A stretch of DNA of 36,846 bases, from contig JAGXQU010000055.1 of assembly GCA_018335895.1 (NCBI GenBank), positions 1 through 36,846 of the forward strand, written 5' to 3'. The notes under the pieces were generated by a model. That model was not told where the DNA came from. It saw only the letters and a program-made list of their open reading frames with translations, and searched no databases. Both the position numbers and the translations under genes were made by a program. Shown piece by piece: positions 7,148 through 15,949 of this stretch (position 1 is its first letter; each line of letters begins with the position of its first letter). The stretch is from Hyphomicrobiales bacterium. GTDB taxonomy: Bacteria; Pseudomonadota; Alphaproteobacteria; Rhizobiales; Xanthobacteraceae.

Positions 7148-7208
7148 GGCTTCTACCTTCGACATTCTGTCTATTCTATTGGGCAACCGGCATAGGCGGT
7201 GGCAACGG

Positions 7209-8906
7209 ATGATCTCGCGTCGAAATTTTCTACAGGCCGCCGCAGCGGCCTCCACGATCGTCAGCGCCGCAGGCCTCGGGCCGCTTGGCCGCGCGGCAGC
7301 GCAGCAGCGGCTCACTGCCGGACAGATCGCGCAATTCGATCCCCTCGGCACCATCACGCTGCTCTATGTCGCCGACATTCACGCGCAGCTCGTGCCGCTT
7401 TATTTCCGCGAGCCGTCGATCAATCTCGGCGTCGGCGAAGCGAAAGGACAACCGCCGCATCTGACCGATCGCGAGTTCCGTGAGCAGTTCAAGATTGCGG
7501 CCGGCAGCGCCGAAGCCTATGCGCTCACGGCCGACGATTTCGCACAGCTTGCGAAAAATTACGGGCGCATGGGCGGCCTCGACCGGGTCGCGACACTCGT
7601 AAAGATGATCCGCGCACAGCGCGGTGCCGACAACGTGCTGTTGCTCGACGGCGGCGACACCTGGCAAGGCAGCTGGACTGCATTGCAGACGAAGAGCCAG
7701 GACATGGTCGATACCATGTCGAAGCTCGGCGTCGATGCGATGGTGGGGCACTGGGAGTTTACGCTCGGCGCCGACCGCGTGAAGGAAGTCGCGGAGACGG
7801 CGCCGTTCGCGTTCCTCGCGCAGAATATCCGCAGCTTGGAGTGGCAGGAACCGGTCTTCAAGGCCCGCAAAACATTCACGAAAGGCGGCGCGCGCATTGA
7901 CGTCATCGGTCAGGCGTTCCCGCGCACGCCGATCGCCAACCCGCGCTGGATGATCCCGGACTGGGAGTTCGGTATTCGCGAAGCGGAGCTTCAGAAGGAA
8001 GTAGACGCGGCGAGGGCGGAAGGCGCGGATGTTGTCGTGCTGCTTTCCCATAACGGCTTCGATGTCGACAAGAAGCTCGCGGGCCGCGTTCGCGGGATCG
8101 ACGTGATCCTCACCTCGCATACGCATGACGCGCTGCCCGATCTGGTCCGCGTCGGCAGTACCGCGCTCGTCGCGACCGGCTCTCACGGCAAGTTCCTGTC
8201 CCGCCTCGATATCGAAGTGAAGAACAAGAAGGTCGTAGGCATCCGCTTCAAGCTGATGCCGGTGTTTTCGGATGCGATTGCGCCGGATGCGGAAATGAAA
8301 GCGATGATCGACAAGATCCGCGCTCCATACAATAGCGCGCTTTCGCGCGAACTGGCGCGGACGGACTCGCTTCTGTATCGCCGCGGCAACTTCAACGGCA
8401 CCTTCGACGATCTGATCTGTCAGGCGATGTTGAAACAGCGCGACGCCGAGATTTCGCTCTCGCCGGGATTCCGCTGGGGCGGCTCGCTGCTTCCGGGAGA
8501 TCCGATCACGTTCGAGGCTGTCGCCAATGCGACCGCGATCACCTATCCGGCTTGTTATCGGATTTCGATGACCGGCGCGCAGCTGAAAGAAGTGCTGGAG
8601 GACGTGGCCGACAACCTGTTCCACCCGGATCCATACTTCCAGGGCGGCGGCGACATGGTCCGCGTCGGCGGGGTCGGATATTCGATCGACGTTTCGAAAT
8701 CCGCCGGCAGCAGAATCTCGAACCTCACGCAGCTTTCAACGAACAAGCCGCTCGAGGCTTCGCGGTCCTACTCGGTCGCGGGCTGGGCGAGCGTGAACCA
8801 GAACGTGGAGGGGCCTCCGATCTGGGATGTCGTCCAGAAACATCTCGCGGATGTGAAGACGGTCCGGATCGAACCCAACACCAGTGTCCGTATCTCAGGA
8901 GCATAA
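7209..8906 (+). CDS. soxB: SoxB, sulfate thiol esterase (dimanganese)
   Basis: 565 residues from ATG 7209. The earlier TTG 7179 would only add an Arg-rich tail ahead of the Tat signal SRRNFLQAAAAAS. Metallophosphoesterase/5'-nucleotidase superfamily motifs appear in order: YVADIHAQ (D56, H58), LLDGGDTWQGS (D150), VGHWEFTLG (H181), LLSHNG (H281) and LTSHTHDALP (H304, H306). The C-terminal nucleotidase-like substrate domain follows, with ITYPACYRISMTGAQLKEVLE. SoxB hydrolyses the terminal sulfonate from SoxY-S-thiosulfonate, releasing sulfate. Length is normal. soxC starts 6 bases after its stop. Confidence 0.97.
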   Translation: MISRRNFLQAAAAASTIVSAAGLGPLGRAAAQQRLTAGQIAQFDPLGTITLLYVADIHAQLVPLYFREPSINLGVGEAKGQPPHLTDREFREQFKIAAGSAEAYALTADDFAQLAKNYGRMGGLDRVATLVKMIRAQRGADNVLLLDGGDTWQGSWTALQTKSQDMVDTMSKLGVDAMVGHWEFTLGADRVKEVAETAPFAFLAQNIRSLEWQEPVFKARKTFTKGGARIDVIGQAFPRTPIANPRWMIPDWEFGIREAELQKEVDAARAEGADVVVLLSHNGFDVDKKLAGRVRGIDVILTSHTHDALPDLVRVGSTALVATGSHGKFLSRLDIEVKNKKVVGIRFKLMPVFSDAIAPDAEMKAMIDKIRAPYNSALSRELARTDSLLYRRGNFNGTFDDLICQAMLKQRDAEISLSPGFRWGGSLLPGDPITFEAVANATAITYPACYRISMTGAQLKEVLEDVADNLFHPDPYFQGGGDMVRVGGVGYSIDVSKSAGSRISNLTQLSTNKPLEASRSYSVAGWASVNQNVEGPPIWDVVQKHLADVKTVRIEPNTSVRISGA

Positions 8907-8912
8907 AGCACC

Positions 8913-10235
8913 ATGGACGGAAAGCGCAGCAATCCCGCCAAGCATCGCGTCGGCGAATCCTCAGCCGCTGACCGAAAGACGATGGATCGGCGCCGCTTTC
9001 TTGCAGGCGCGGGTCTCGCGGGCGCAGCGGTGGCAGGTGCGATCCCGGTACGCGCGCAGACTCTCGCGAAGCCGGATCCGGCGATTACCGAAGTGCCGGA
9101 CTGGTCGCGTTATCTGGGCGACGGTGTAGCCGCCCGTCCCTATGGGTCGCCATCCTCATTTGAAAAGCACGTCGTGCGGCGCGATGTCGAATGGCTGACG
9201 GCAAGCCGCGAGTCATCCGTGAACTTCACCCCGCTGCACGAACTCGACGGCATCATCACGCCGAGCGGCCTTTGTTTCGAGCGTCACCACGGCGGTATTG
9301 CCGAAATCGATCCGGCGCAGCACCGCCTGATGATTAACGGCCTCGTCGAAAAGCCGATGGTCTTCACGCTCGAGGACCTGAAGCGTTTCCCGAACCGCAT
9401 GAACCGCGTCTACTTCCTCGAATGCGCGGCGAACAGCGGCATGGAGTGGCGTGGCGCGCAGCTGAACGGCTGCCAATATACCCACGGTATGGTGCACAAC
9501 GTGATGTACACCGGCATCTCGCTGAAGTCGGTCCTCGATCAGGCGGGCATTCGCCCGAATGCGAAATGGCTTCTTGTGGAAGGCGCCGACTCCGCCGGCA
9601 TGACGCGGTCGATCCCGATCGAGAAGGCGCTCAAAGACTGCATGGTGGTCTGGGGCATGAACGGCGAGGCGCTCAGGCCCGAGCAGGGCTATCCGCTCCG
9701 CATCGTCGTACCCGGCTGGGAAGGCAACATGTGGGTGAAATGGCTGCGCCGCATCGAAGTCGGCGACCAGCCCTGGCAGCATCGCGAGGAGACTTCGAAG
9801 TACACGGATCTGCTGGAGAACGGCACGTCGCGCCGCTTTACGTTCGTCATGGACGCGAAATCGGTCGTCACCAACCCGAGCCCGCAGGCGCCGCTCAAGC
9901 ACAAAGGACCTAACGTGATGACCGGACTTGCCTGGTCCGGGCGGGGCACCGTCACGCGCGTCGATGTTTCGATTGATGGCGGCAAAAATTGGCACACCGC
10001 GCGCCTCGACGGGCCGGTGCTGCCGATGTCGCTCACGCGTTTCTATTTCGACATCGACTGGAACGGACAGGAGATGCTGGTGCAGTCGCGCGCCTTCGAT
10101 TCCACGGGCTACGTGCAGCCGACGAAGGAAGAACTGCGCAAAATCCGTGGCGTGAATTCCATCTATCATAACAACGGTATTCAGACCTGGTTCGTGCACA
10201 AGAACGGTGAGACGGAAAATGTCGAGGTCTCTTAA
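8913..10235 (+). CDS. soxC: SoxC, molybdenum subunit of sulfane dehydrogenase
   Basis: 440 residues with a Tat signal starting at DRRRFLAGAGLAGAAVAG (about 25-42) after a polar N-terminal extension. The sulfite oxidase-type molybdopterin domain has the Mo ligand C171 in YFLECAANSG, plus GWEGNMWVKWL. The dimerisation domain follows, from about 310, with VDVSIDGGKNWHTA. SoxC lacks its own heme and works with SoxD to oxidise the outer sulfane sulfur on SoxY by six electrons. Presence of soxCD means thiosulfate can be oxidised fully to sulfate without sulfur globules. Its CAGGAG ribosome site lies within the end of soxB, and soxD overlaps its end by 17 bases. Confidence 0.96.
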   Translation: MDGKRSNPAKHRVGESSAADRKTMDRRRFLAGAGLAGAAVAGAIPVRAQTLAKPDPAITEVPDWSRYLGDGVAARPYGSPSSFEKHVVRRDVEWLTASRESSVNFTPLHELDGIITPSGLCFERHHGGIAEIDPAQHRLMINGLVEKPMVFTLEDLKRFPNRMNRVYFLECAANSGMEWRGAQLNGCQYTHGMVHNVMYTGISLKSVLDQAGIRPNAKWLLVEGADSAGMTRSIPIEKALKDCMVVWGMNGEALRPEQGYPLRIVVPGWEGNMWVKWLRRIEVGDQPWQHREETSKYTDLLENGTSRRFTFVMDAKSVVTNPSPQAPLKHKGPNVMTGLAWSGRGTVTRVDVSIDGGKNWHTARLDGPVLPMSLTRFYFDIDWNGQEMLVQSRAFDSTGYVQPTKEELRKIRGVNSIYHNNGIQTWFVHKNGETENVEVS

Positions 10236-10872
10236 GCTTCTCGGCCTCGCGCTCGCGCTTTCGCTTCTCGCGTTTCCGGCGGCCGCGCAGAAACTCAATC
10301 TAGGCCGCGTGGCATTGCCTGAAGAAATCGCAGCATGGGACACGGACGTGCGGCCCGACGGGTTGGGGCTGCCGCCGGGAAAAGGCAGCGTGAAGCAGGG
10401 CGAGGAAATCTTCCTGCAACAATGCGCGTCCTGTCATGGCCAGTTCGGCGAAGGGGCGGGGAGGTGGCCCGCGCTTGCAGGCGGCCTCAACACGTTGAAG
10501 GCGGACAGGCCCGACAAGACGGTGGGCTCGTTCTGGCCGTACCTCTCCACGGTCTATGACTATATCCGCCGTGCGATGCCCTACGGAAACGCGCAGTCTT
10601 TGACTGCGGACGAAACCTACGCAATCGTGGCGTTTCTTTTGAACATGAACGACATCGTGAAGGACGATTTCGTGCTTTCGAAGGAAAATTTCGGCAAGGT
10701 GAAAATGCCGAACGCTGCGGGCTTCTTCGACGACAATCGGGAGGTTGCCGAGAAAGCGTTCTGGAAAAAGGACGTCTGCATGACGAACTGCAAGAAGGAA
10801 GTGAAGATTCTCAACCGGGCGCGCGTGATCGACGTGACACCCGAGAGCAAGACTGCGCCGAAGGTCGATTGA
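10219..10872 (+). CDS. soxD: SoxD, cytochrome c subunit of sulfane dehydrogenase (short form)
   Basis: 217 residues from ATG 10219; GTG 10207 is a less likely start because the signal peptide SRSLKLLGLALALSLLAF begins just after the ATG. Heme motif CASCH at 69-73 with M120 (RRAMPYGNAQ) as candidate distal ligand, then the SoxD-specific segment KDVCMTNCKKEVKI (C187, C191) and a VIDVTPES ending. The Paracoccus-type SoxD is about 380 residues with a second C-terminal heme; here the protein stops after the first heme domain. The next gene, a monoheme cytochrome, starts on the last base of its stop codon (TGATG). SoxD passes electrons from SoxC to periplasmic cytochromes. Confidence 0.9.
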   Translation: MSRSLKLLGLALALSLLAFPAAAQKLNLGRVALPEEIAAWDTDVRPDGLGLPPGKGSVKQGEEIFLQQCASCHGQFGEGAGRWPALAGGLNTLKADRPDKTVGSFWPYLSTVYDYIRRAMPYGNAQSLTADETYAIVAFLLNMNDIVKDDFVLSKENFGKVKMPNAAGFFDDNREVAEKAFWKKDVCMTNCKKEVKILNRARVIDVTPESKTAPKVD

Positions 10873-11234
10873 TGGGCGCCGGCATTGCTTGGAAGCGGCG
10901 AAGCGGCCGGGCATCGAAGCCTGTGACGGTAATGTATTGTATGGGGTCCGGCCTTGGTTTCGTGCTCGGTTCGGTTTCTGCCGCGCAGGCCGATAACAAG
11001 GCGCTCGGGCAGTTTCTCGCTTCGGAGTGCACGACCTGTCATCAACTCTCCGGTGAATCTACGGGTGGAATTCCTCCGATCACCGGCTGGCCGAAGAGCC
11101 AGTTTATTGCGGTGCTGCGTTCCTATCGCGCAAAGGAACGCGACAACGAAGTCATGCAGACGATTGCGGGAAGGCTATCGGACGACGAGATCGCAGCACT
11201 GGCTGCTTTTTTCGAAGACCTAGGCAAAAAATGA
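10872..11234 (+). CDS. fccA: FccA/SoxE-like monoheme cytochrome c subunit of flavocytochrome c
   Basis: 120 residues from ATG 10872, which shares one base with the soxD stop. A basic N-terminus and hydrophobic segment (VMYCMGSGLGFVLGSVSAAQA) form a signal peptide. One heme motif CTTCH is at 53-57 and M95 (DNEVMQTIA) is a likely distal ligand. The string GIPPITGWPKSQF and the SDDEIAALAAFF ending are characteristic of FccA. Only one heme is present, as in the Chlorobium type, against two in Allochromatium. With FccB just downstream it should form the sulfide dehydrogenase. The alternative, that it is a split-off second heme domain of SoxD, is less likely because of the FccA-specific motifs. Confidence 0.85.
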   Translation: MGAGIAWKRRSGRASKPVTVMYCMGSGLGFVLGSVSAAQADNKALGQFLASECTTCHQLSGESTGGIPPITGWPKSQFIAVLRSYRAKERDNEVMQTIAGRLSDDEIAALAAFFEDLGKK

Positions 11235-11284
11235 CGCCTTGCCGGTGCACCAGGTAGAACTGAACAGCTTTAGGGAGAAGAACG

Positions 11285-12562
11285 ATGGGTAGGCTTACAC
11301 GTAGAACATTCCTGCAAAGTTCGGCCGCCGTAGCAGGTGCTGCCGCGTTTAGCGCGGTACCCGCGATCGGCCAGGCGAAGCCGCGCGTCGTTGTTATCGG
11401 CGGCGGCGCCGGCGGCACGACGGCCGCGAAGTATATCGCGCGCGACAGCAAGGGCGCGATCGATGTGACATTGGTCGAGCCGCTGAAGCGCTATCAGACG
11501 TGCTTCCATTCGAATCTCTATCTCGGCGGCTATCGCTCCTACGACTCGATCACCCACGGCTACGAGAAACTCACCTCGGCTTACGGCGTGAAGATGAATC
11601 ACCAGTGGGCGAGTGCAATCGACCGCGACAAGAAGCAGGTCGTGCTTGCGGACGGTTCGCGCCTTTCCTACGACCGTCTGGTGGTTTCTCCCGGCATTGC
11701 GCTGAAATACGATTCGGTGCCCGGCTGGGGCAAGGAACACGAAGTCGCCATGCCGCATGCGTGGCTGCCGGGCGAACAGACCCAGATTCTGAAGAAGCGG
11801 CTCGACGCGGTGCCGGATGGCGGCGTCATCGTGATGATCGCGCCTCCGAATCCATTCCGCTGCCCGCCCGGACCCTACGAGCGCGTTTCCATGATGGCGC
11901 ATGCGCTGAAAGCTGCGGGCAAATCCAAGAGCAAGATCATCGTCATCGACCCGAAAGAGAATTTCTCGAAGCAGGGCCTGTTCCAGGAGGGCTGGGAGAA
12001 ATACTACAAGGGCATGGTCGAGTGGCTAGGCCCGAAGGTCCATGACGGTTTGAAGTCCGTCGATCCGAAAACGAACACCGTCGTCACCGGCTTCGAAACC
12101 TACAAGGCCGCGCTCGTAAACGTGATCCCGGCGCAGACCGCAGGCACGATCGCGATCGACGCCAAGCTTACGAACGCGGGCGGCTTCTGCCCGATCGATG
12201 CGGCCAGCATGAAGTCCACGGTCGATCCGAACATCTACGTTCTCGGCGATGCCTCGATCGCGGGCGATATGCCGAAGTCCGGCTTCTCCGCGAACAGCCA
12301 GGCCAAGGTTGCCGCACTCATGATCCGCGGCGAACTCATCAAGGCCGAGACGTTCCCGGCGCGTTACGCAAACACCTGCTGGAGCCTTATCGAGACGGAC
12401 GACGCCGTAAAGGTAGGCGGCCGTTACGAGGCGAAGGACGGCAAGATCGCCGCGACCGAAACCTTCGTTTCGAAGACGGGCGAGTCTGCGGATCTTCGCA
12501 AGGCGACGCAGGCAGAAAACATGGGCTGGTACGCGGGCATTTCCGCGGACATGTTCGGCTAA
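11285..12562 (+). CDS. fccB: FccB/SoxF flavoprotein subunit of flavocytochrome c sulfide dehydrogenase
   Basis: 425 residues with a Tat signal (LTRRTFLQSSAAVAG) and AGGGAGAA upstream. The FAD-binding start is VVVIGGGAGGTTAAKYI (35-51). C73 in RYQTCFHSN is the covalent 8-alpha-cysteinyl FAD attachment site. C193 (NPFRCPPGPYER) and C365 (YANTCWSLIE) match the redox-active disulfide that receives sulfide sulfur; the C73-C193 distance is close to that in the Allochromatium enzyme. A second dinucleotide strand IYVLGDAS sits near 317-324. It oxidises sulfide to sulfane sulfur in the periplasm and passes electrons to FccA. Last gene before a terminator. Confidence 0.95.
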   Translation: MGRLTRRTFLQSSAAVAGAAAFSAVPAIGQAKPRVVVIGGGAGGTTAAKYIARDSKGAIDVTLVEPLKRYQTCFHSNLYLGGYRSYDSITHGYEKLTSAYGVKMNHQWASAIDRDKKQVVLADGSRLSYDRLVVSPGIALKYDSVPGWGKEHEVAMPHAWLPGEQTQILKKRLDAVPDGGVIVMIAPPNPFRCPPGPYERVSMMAHALKAAGKSKSKIIVIDPKENFSKQGLFQEGWEKYYKGMVEWLGPKVHDGLKSVDPKTNTVVTGFETYKAALVNVIPAQTAGTIAIDAKLTNAGGFCPIDAASMKSTVDPNIYVLGDASIAGDMPKSGFSANSQAKVAALMIRGELIKAETFPARYANTCWSLIETDDAVKVGGRYEAKDGKIAATETFVSKTGESADLRKATQAENMGWYAGISADMFG

Positions 12563-12580
12563 TTACCTCCCAGACGAACT

Positions 12581-12614
12581 GGCACGCTCCGCGATCCGGA
12601 GCGTGCCGATTTTC
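12581..12614 (+). terminator. hairpin terminator after fccB
   Basis: A perfect 11-bp stem GGCACGCTCCG (12581-12591) / CGGAGCGTGCC (12597-12607) with loop CGATC, followed by GATTTTC. The T run is short, so termination may be partial and allow read-through to the downstream cytochrome c gene at 12638. Confidence 0.75.
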
Positions 12615-12637
12615 AGGAGAGAAGGGACGCTATACGG

Positions 12638-13030
12638 ATGAAACTCGTACTCAGGATGCTGCCGCTTGCCGGCGTGCTCGCCGTCTATGCCACCATGGCC
12701 GGCGCCGCCGACGTCAAGGAAGGTCAGAAGTCGTTCAACAAATGCCGTGCCTGCCACACGGTCGGCGAGAACGCGAAGAACGGTGTCGGGCCGATGCTGA
12801 ACGGCCTGTTCGGCCGCAAGGCGGGCACCATCGAGGGCTTCAAGTACAGCGAGTCCAACAAGAACTCGGGCATCGTCTGGGACGAAAAGAACTTCGGAGA
12901 ATACATCAAGGATCCGAAGGCGTTCATGCCGGGCAATCAGATGACCTTTATCGGCATCAAGAACGACAAGGAAATCGAGAATCTCACTGCGTTCCTGAAG
13001 CAATACGACAAAGACGGAAAGAAGCAGTAA
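12638..13030 (+). CDS. periplasmic c2-type (class I) cytochrome c
   Basis: 130 residues with signal peptide MKLVLRMLPLAGVLAVYATMAGA. The heme motif CRACH is at 36-40 with the class I continuation HTVGENAKNGVGPMLNGLFGR, the FKYSESNKNSGIVWDEKNF segment and M102 in GNQMTFIG as distal ligand. This is the mitochondrial-like cytochrome c2/c550 group. Beside sox it is the natural acceptor for electrons from SoxAX, SoxCD and FccAB, feeding a terminal oxidase. It has its own AGGAGAG site and is bounded by terminators on both sides, so it may be transcribed both by read-through and from its own promoter. Confidence 0.92.
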   Translation: MKLVLRMLPLAGVLAVYATMAGAADVKEGQKSFNKCRACHTVGENAKNGVGPMLNGLFGRKAGTIEGFKYSESNKNSGIVWDEKNFGEYIKDPKAFMPGNQMTFIGIKNDKEIENLTAFLKQYDKDGKKQ

Positions 13031-13066
13031 CGAGCGCGCTCACGCGTTCGTGGACTCTATCGAGAG

Positions 13067-13097
13067 AAGGCGCTGCAATCGTTGCAGCGCCTTTTCT
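13067..13097 (+). terminator. intrinsic terminator after the cytochrome c gene
   Basis: A perfect 12-bp stem AAGGCGCTGCAA (13067-13078) / TTGCAGCGCCTT (13082-13093), with loop TCG and a T-rich tail. It closes the rightward sox arm. Confidence 0.9.
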
Positions 13098-13171
13098 AAT
13101 TCAGCGTATGCCTCGTTCGACGCAGTCGAGCGCCGCCATCGCAGGTGGAACCTGCTCGACAGGTCTGACGG

Positions 13172-13468
13172 TTATCGCCCGAACTTTGTGCGAAGAAACA
13201 TGACGACGGCCGCGATCAACGCCGTTGCGATCATGAGCGGAATCCAGATCAGCACTGCGCTGGCAAGGATCAGGAACAGGATGACGCCGAGCGCGACGAG
13301 AGCGCCGACCGAGGCCGCCGCGAACAGGATGCGCTTGTAGAGCGGCAATTCGCGATACGCCCTCGCGCGATCCTCGAACGTTACATAAAACCATTCGGAT
13401 TCGTGCCGCGAACCGGGTCGATCCGGCGGAATGATCTCGATGTCCCGGTCGTTCTTGTCGGTGGGCAT
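13172..13468 (-). CDS. small membrane protein of unknown function
   Basis: 98 residues from ATG 13468, chosen over the upstream in-frame start at 13507 because AGGAG lies 6 bases before it. A charged N-terminal half (MPTDKNDRDIEIIPPDRPG, then FYVTFEDRARAYRELP) is followed by two hydrophobic segments (about 47-68 and 69-91) with almost no loop. I know of similar short hypothetical membrane proteins in Bradyrhizobium-type genomes but no function. It is divergent from the GGDEF-EAL gene and shares its intergenic region, including the CtrA-type box. Confidence 0.75.
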   Translation of the reverse strand: MPTDKNDRDIEIIPPDRPGSRHESEWFYVTFEDRARAYRELPLYKRILFAAASVGALVALGVILFLILASAVLIWIPLMIATALIAAVVMFLRTKFGR

Positions 13469-13527
13469 GCCGGCTCCTGCGTATGCGGTGCAGGATAGCA
13501 CAGACAAGCGATCCCACGCCCTCTGAT

Positions 13528-13546
13528 CGTTAAACGAAACTTAACG
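13528..13546. promoter_or_regulatory. CtrA-type binding box, symmetrical
   Basis: TTAA-ACGAAAC-TTAAC at 13530-13545 is an exact match to the alphaproteobacterial CtrA consensus TTAA-N7-TTAAC. Because the outer bases are CGTTAA and TTAACG, the reverse strand matches too. It lies about 90 bases before the GGDEF-EAL start and about 60 bases before the small membrane protein start, so it could serve either gene. CtrA itself is not in the window. Confidence 0.5.
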
Positions 13547-13636
13547 CCGCAGGGCCGGTGGCGGACCCGTCGAAACCCATTGCCAATAATTGGTTGCTAG
13601 ACAGTACCGTTTAGTACCGCGGATTAAGGGGATTCC

Positions 13637-15910
13637 GTGTCTGTTTTAATGAATGTTCCGGTTCATGAACGCGCGGCGTTAGCCGCGCCCGATGGAATTT
13701 CTCTGGTGAATTTTCCTGCGGCCTTGAAAAGCCTGATGGATGTTGCCGAAGGTTCGGCTCCGGCGGCCAGGGCTCCCGCGATACTGAGAACGGTCTTTGT
13801 CTGCGAGCGTGTTGTTGTGCTTGCGCAGGACGATGGCCTGCTTACTGCGCTGGCAGCGGAGCCCGCTGCTGAGATCGATCTTGCGGGTTGGCGGAAGCCG
13901 ATTACCGAGCTGCTGCATGTGCGCGTATTGGGAGCCGATGAAGCCCAGGCGTTGCTGGGCGAAGCGGCGAGCGAAGAGCGAGTCCTGCTGACGCTTCCGC
14001 TAGGCGTCGGCGGCAGAGTCGCTGTCGCGGTCCTCACGCTTCCCGCAAGCGCGGCCACTGCCGAGCAGCTATCGCTTGCAAGGGCCTGCTCGGCGATAAG
14101 CATGGCGAGCATCTTCGCAGGCGCGAACCGGGAAGCGGGCGGAAGCCATGAAGCTGGCGAACCCGTATCCGGCAATCCGGCGCTACAGGATATGCACCTG
14201 CTCAAGATGATCCTGGATCATCTGCCGATCAGCCTGACCGTTCAGGACAGCGACGGCAGGTTTGTGCTTGCCAATGCAATGGCGGCCGCGGATCTCGCAG
14301 TTTCCATCGAAAAGCTCCTCGGCAGTTCGCCCGGCGATTTTCTCTCGCAGGAAGAGGCGATGAGCCGCCGCGAGTGGGAGCGTGGGGTGATCGAGGGCGG
14401 CAAGACGATCATGGCCGAGACCCGTGTCCCCGATATCGGCGGCGAGCGGATTCTGCTGACCTCGCATACGCCCGTCCGCATCACGAACAATACGCTTCTG
14501 ATTTCGAGTTCAGCCGATATCACCGAGCACAAGGAAACCGAGCGCAGACTGACCGAGCGTGCGCACATCGACAAGCTTACAGGGCTGCCGGACCGTGTGC
14601 GGATCGCTGAGCACGTCGACCGCATCATTCAAGGCGACAACCCGGAGCCTCTGGCGATCGCGTTCATCGATCTCGACAACTTCAAGCACGTCAACGACTA
14701 CTACAGCCACGCGACCGGCGATGCGCTGCTGGTGAAGATCAGCGAGCGCATTATGGCGAAGCTAATGCCGGGCGACATGCTCGCGCGTATCAGCGGCGAC
14801 GAGTTCGTACTGTTGCTTGCGGGTTATAGGAACAAGGATGCCGTGAGCGGCCGCATCGAGGAGATTCTTGCGGAAATCAAGCGACCCTTCTACATCGAAG
14901 GCTTCGAGATATTCACGTCCTGCTCGATCGGCGTGAGCTTTTATCCGGTGCATGGCCGCAACTACGAAACGCTTCGCCGCAATGCTGACGGCGCGATGTA
15001 TGGCGCGAAGACAAAAGCCAAAGGGCAGGCGCTCTACTTCGACGACGGCCTCGGCGAGAAGATCGCGGCACGCATGGAAGCCGAACAGCGTCTCCGGCTC
15101 GCGATCCGCGACCATCGCTTCGTCTGCGCCTTTCAGCCGAAGGTCGACATGCACACCCAGGAAGTGGTCGGCTTCGAGACGCTCGTGCGCTGGCGCGACA
15201 GCGACGGCGAGATCCATACGCCGGGGCAGTTCATCAGCCTTGCGATCGAACTCGGCATCATCAATCCGATTACGAACTTCGTGCTCAGCGACACGATTGC
15301 ATCGCTGGAGCGGCTCGATGCGGCGTTCGGCCCGAATACGAGTGTCAGCATCAATATCGGCGCCAAGCAGGCGAGCGATATCGGCTTTATGACACTCCTG
15401 AAGGACACGATCCGCGAAAGCGGACGCGCGCAGCGCTTGATCCTCGAAATCACCGAAGACGCGATTGTCGATAACGGTGTGTTCCAGTCGAAGGTCCTTC
15501 CGGGCCTCCGTGAAATGGGCGTACGCATTTCGATCGACGATTTCGGTACCGGCTATTCGTCGCTGAGCGCGCTCGCCGACATTATCGCCGACGAAATCAA
15601 GATCGACAGATCCTTCATTTCGCGGATCAACGAACGTCCCCGCAGCCAGAGCGTTCTGAAGGCCATCGAATCCCTCGCGATATCGCTCGGCATGAGCATG
15701 GTTGCGGAGGGCGTGGAGACCGAGGAAGAACTGATCTACCTGCAGACGGCGAGCCGCATCAGGCTCGCGCAGGGCTTCTACTTTTCGAAGCCCATTTACC
15801 TCGACGAACTGCGCAGCGGCGCGAAGTTCGGCGAGCGCATCAGCGAAACCCGGGTGAGCGCGCCGGGAAGAACCAGCGGCCGGCTGATGGCGCCAGCCCG
15901 CGCGCATTGA
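13637..15910 (+). CDS. PAS-GGDEF-EAL cyclic-di-GMP turnover protein
   Basis: 757 residues from GTG 13637 with AAGGGG 6 bases upstream. Residues 1-175 match no domain I can name (perhaps GAF-like). A PAS domain spans about 188-300 (HLPISLTVQDSDGRFVLAN, ending ITEHKETERRL). The GGDEF domain (about 312-470) has DKLTGLPDR and the active-site variant SGDEF (386-390), a variant that can remain active. The EAL domain (about 485-730) has ETL in place of EAL but keeps E514, N573, E604, the DDFGTGYSS loop (D634-D635), K655 and E691. All listed phosphodiesterase residues are thus present, so c-di-GMP hydrolysis is likely, with possible synthesis as well. No signal peptide or membrane helix: cytoplasmic sensor. 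Monocistronic. Confidence 0.92.
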   Translation: MSVLMNVPVHERAALAAPDGISLVNFPAALKSLMDVAEGSAPAARAPAILRTVFVCERVVVLAQDDGLLTALAAEPAAEIDLAGWRKPITELLHVRVLGADEAQALLGEAASEERVLLTLPLGVGGRVAVAVLTLPASAATAEQLSLARACSAISMASIFAGANREAGGSHEAGEPVSGNPALQDMHLLKMILDHLPISLTVQDSDGRFVLANAMAAADLAVSIEKLLGSSPGDFLSQEEAMSRREWERGVIEGGKTIMAETRVPDIGGERILLTSHTPVRITNNTLLISSSADITEHKETERRLTERAHIDKLTGLPDRVRIAEHVDRIIQGDNPEPLAIAFIDLDNFKHVNDYYSHATGDALLVKISERIMAKLMPGDMLARISGDEFVLLLAGYRNKDAVSGRIEEILAEIKRPFYIEGFEIFTSCSIGVSFYPVHGRNYETLRRNADGAMYGAKTKAKGQALYFDDGLGEKIAARMEAEQRLRLAIRDHRFVCAFQPKVDMHTQEVVGFETLVRWRDSDGEIHTPGQFISLAIELGIINPITNFVLSDTIASLERLDAAFGPNTSVSINIGAKQASDIGFMTLLKDTIRESGRAQRLILEITEDAIVDNGVFQSKVLPGLREMGVRISIDDFGTGYSSLSALADIIADEIKIDRSFISRINERPRSQSVLKAIESLAISLGMSMVAEGVETEEELIYLQTASRIRLAQGFYFSKPIYLDELRSGAKFGERISETRVSAPGRTSGRLMAPARAH

Positions 15911-15949
15911 AGCCGATTACTTCGCAACTATAAGACCGGCCAGGTTGCG

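Noticed and set aside
7230-8624. Long open frame (464 codons) on the minus strand inside soxB
   Set aside because: It is antisense to a certain soxB gene and is rich in Arg, His and Asp from high-GC reverse reading; it has no family motifs.
10872-11234. Cytochrome gene as the detached second heme domain of SoxD
   Set aside because: It has its own signal peptide and FccA-type motifs (GIPPITGWP) and is followed by fccB.
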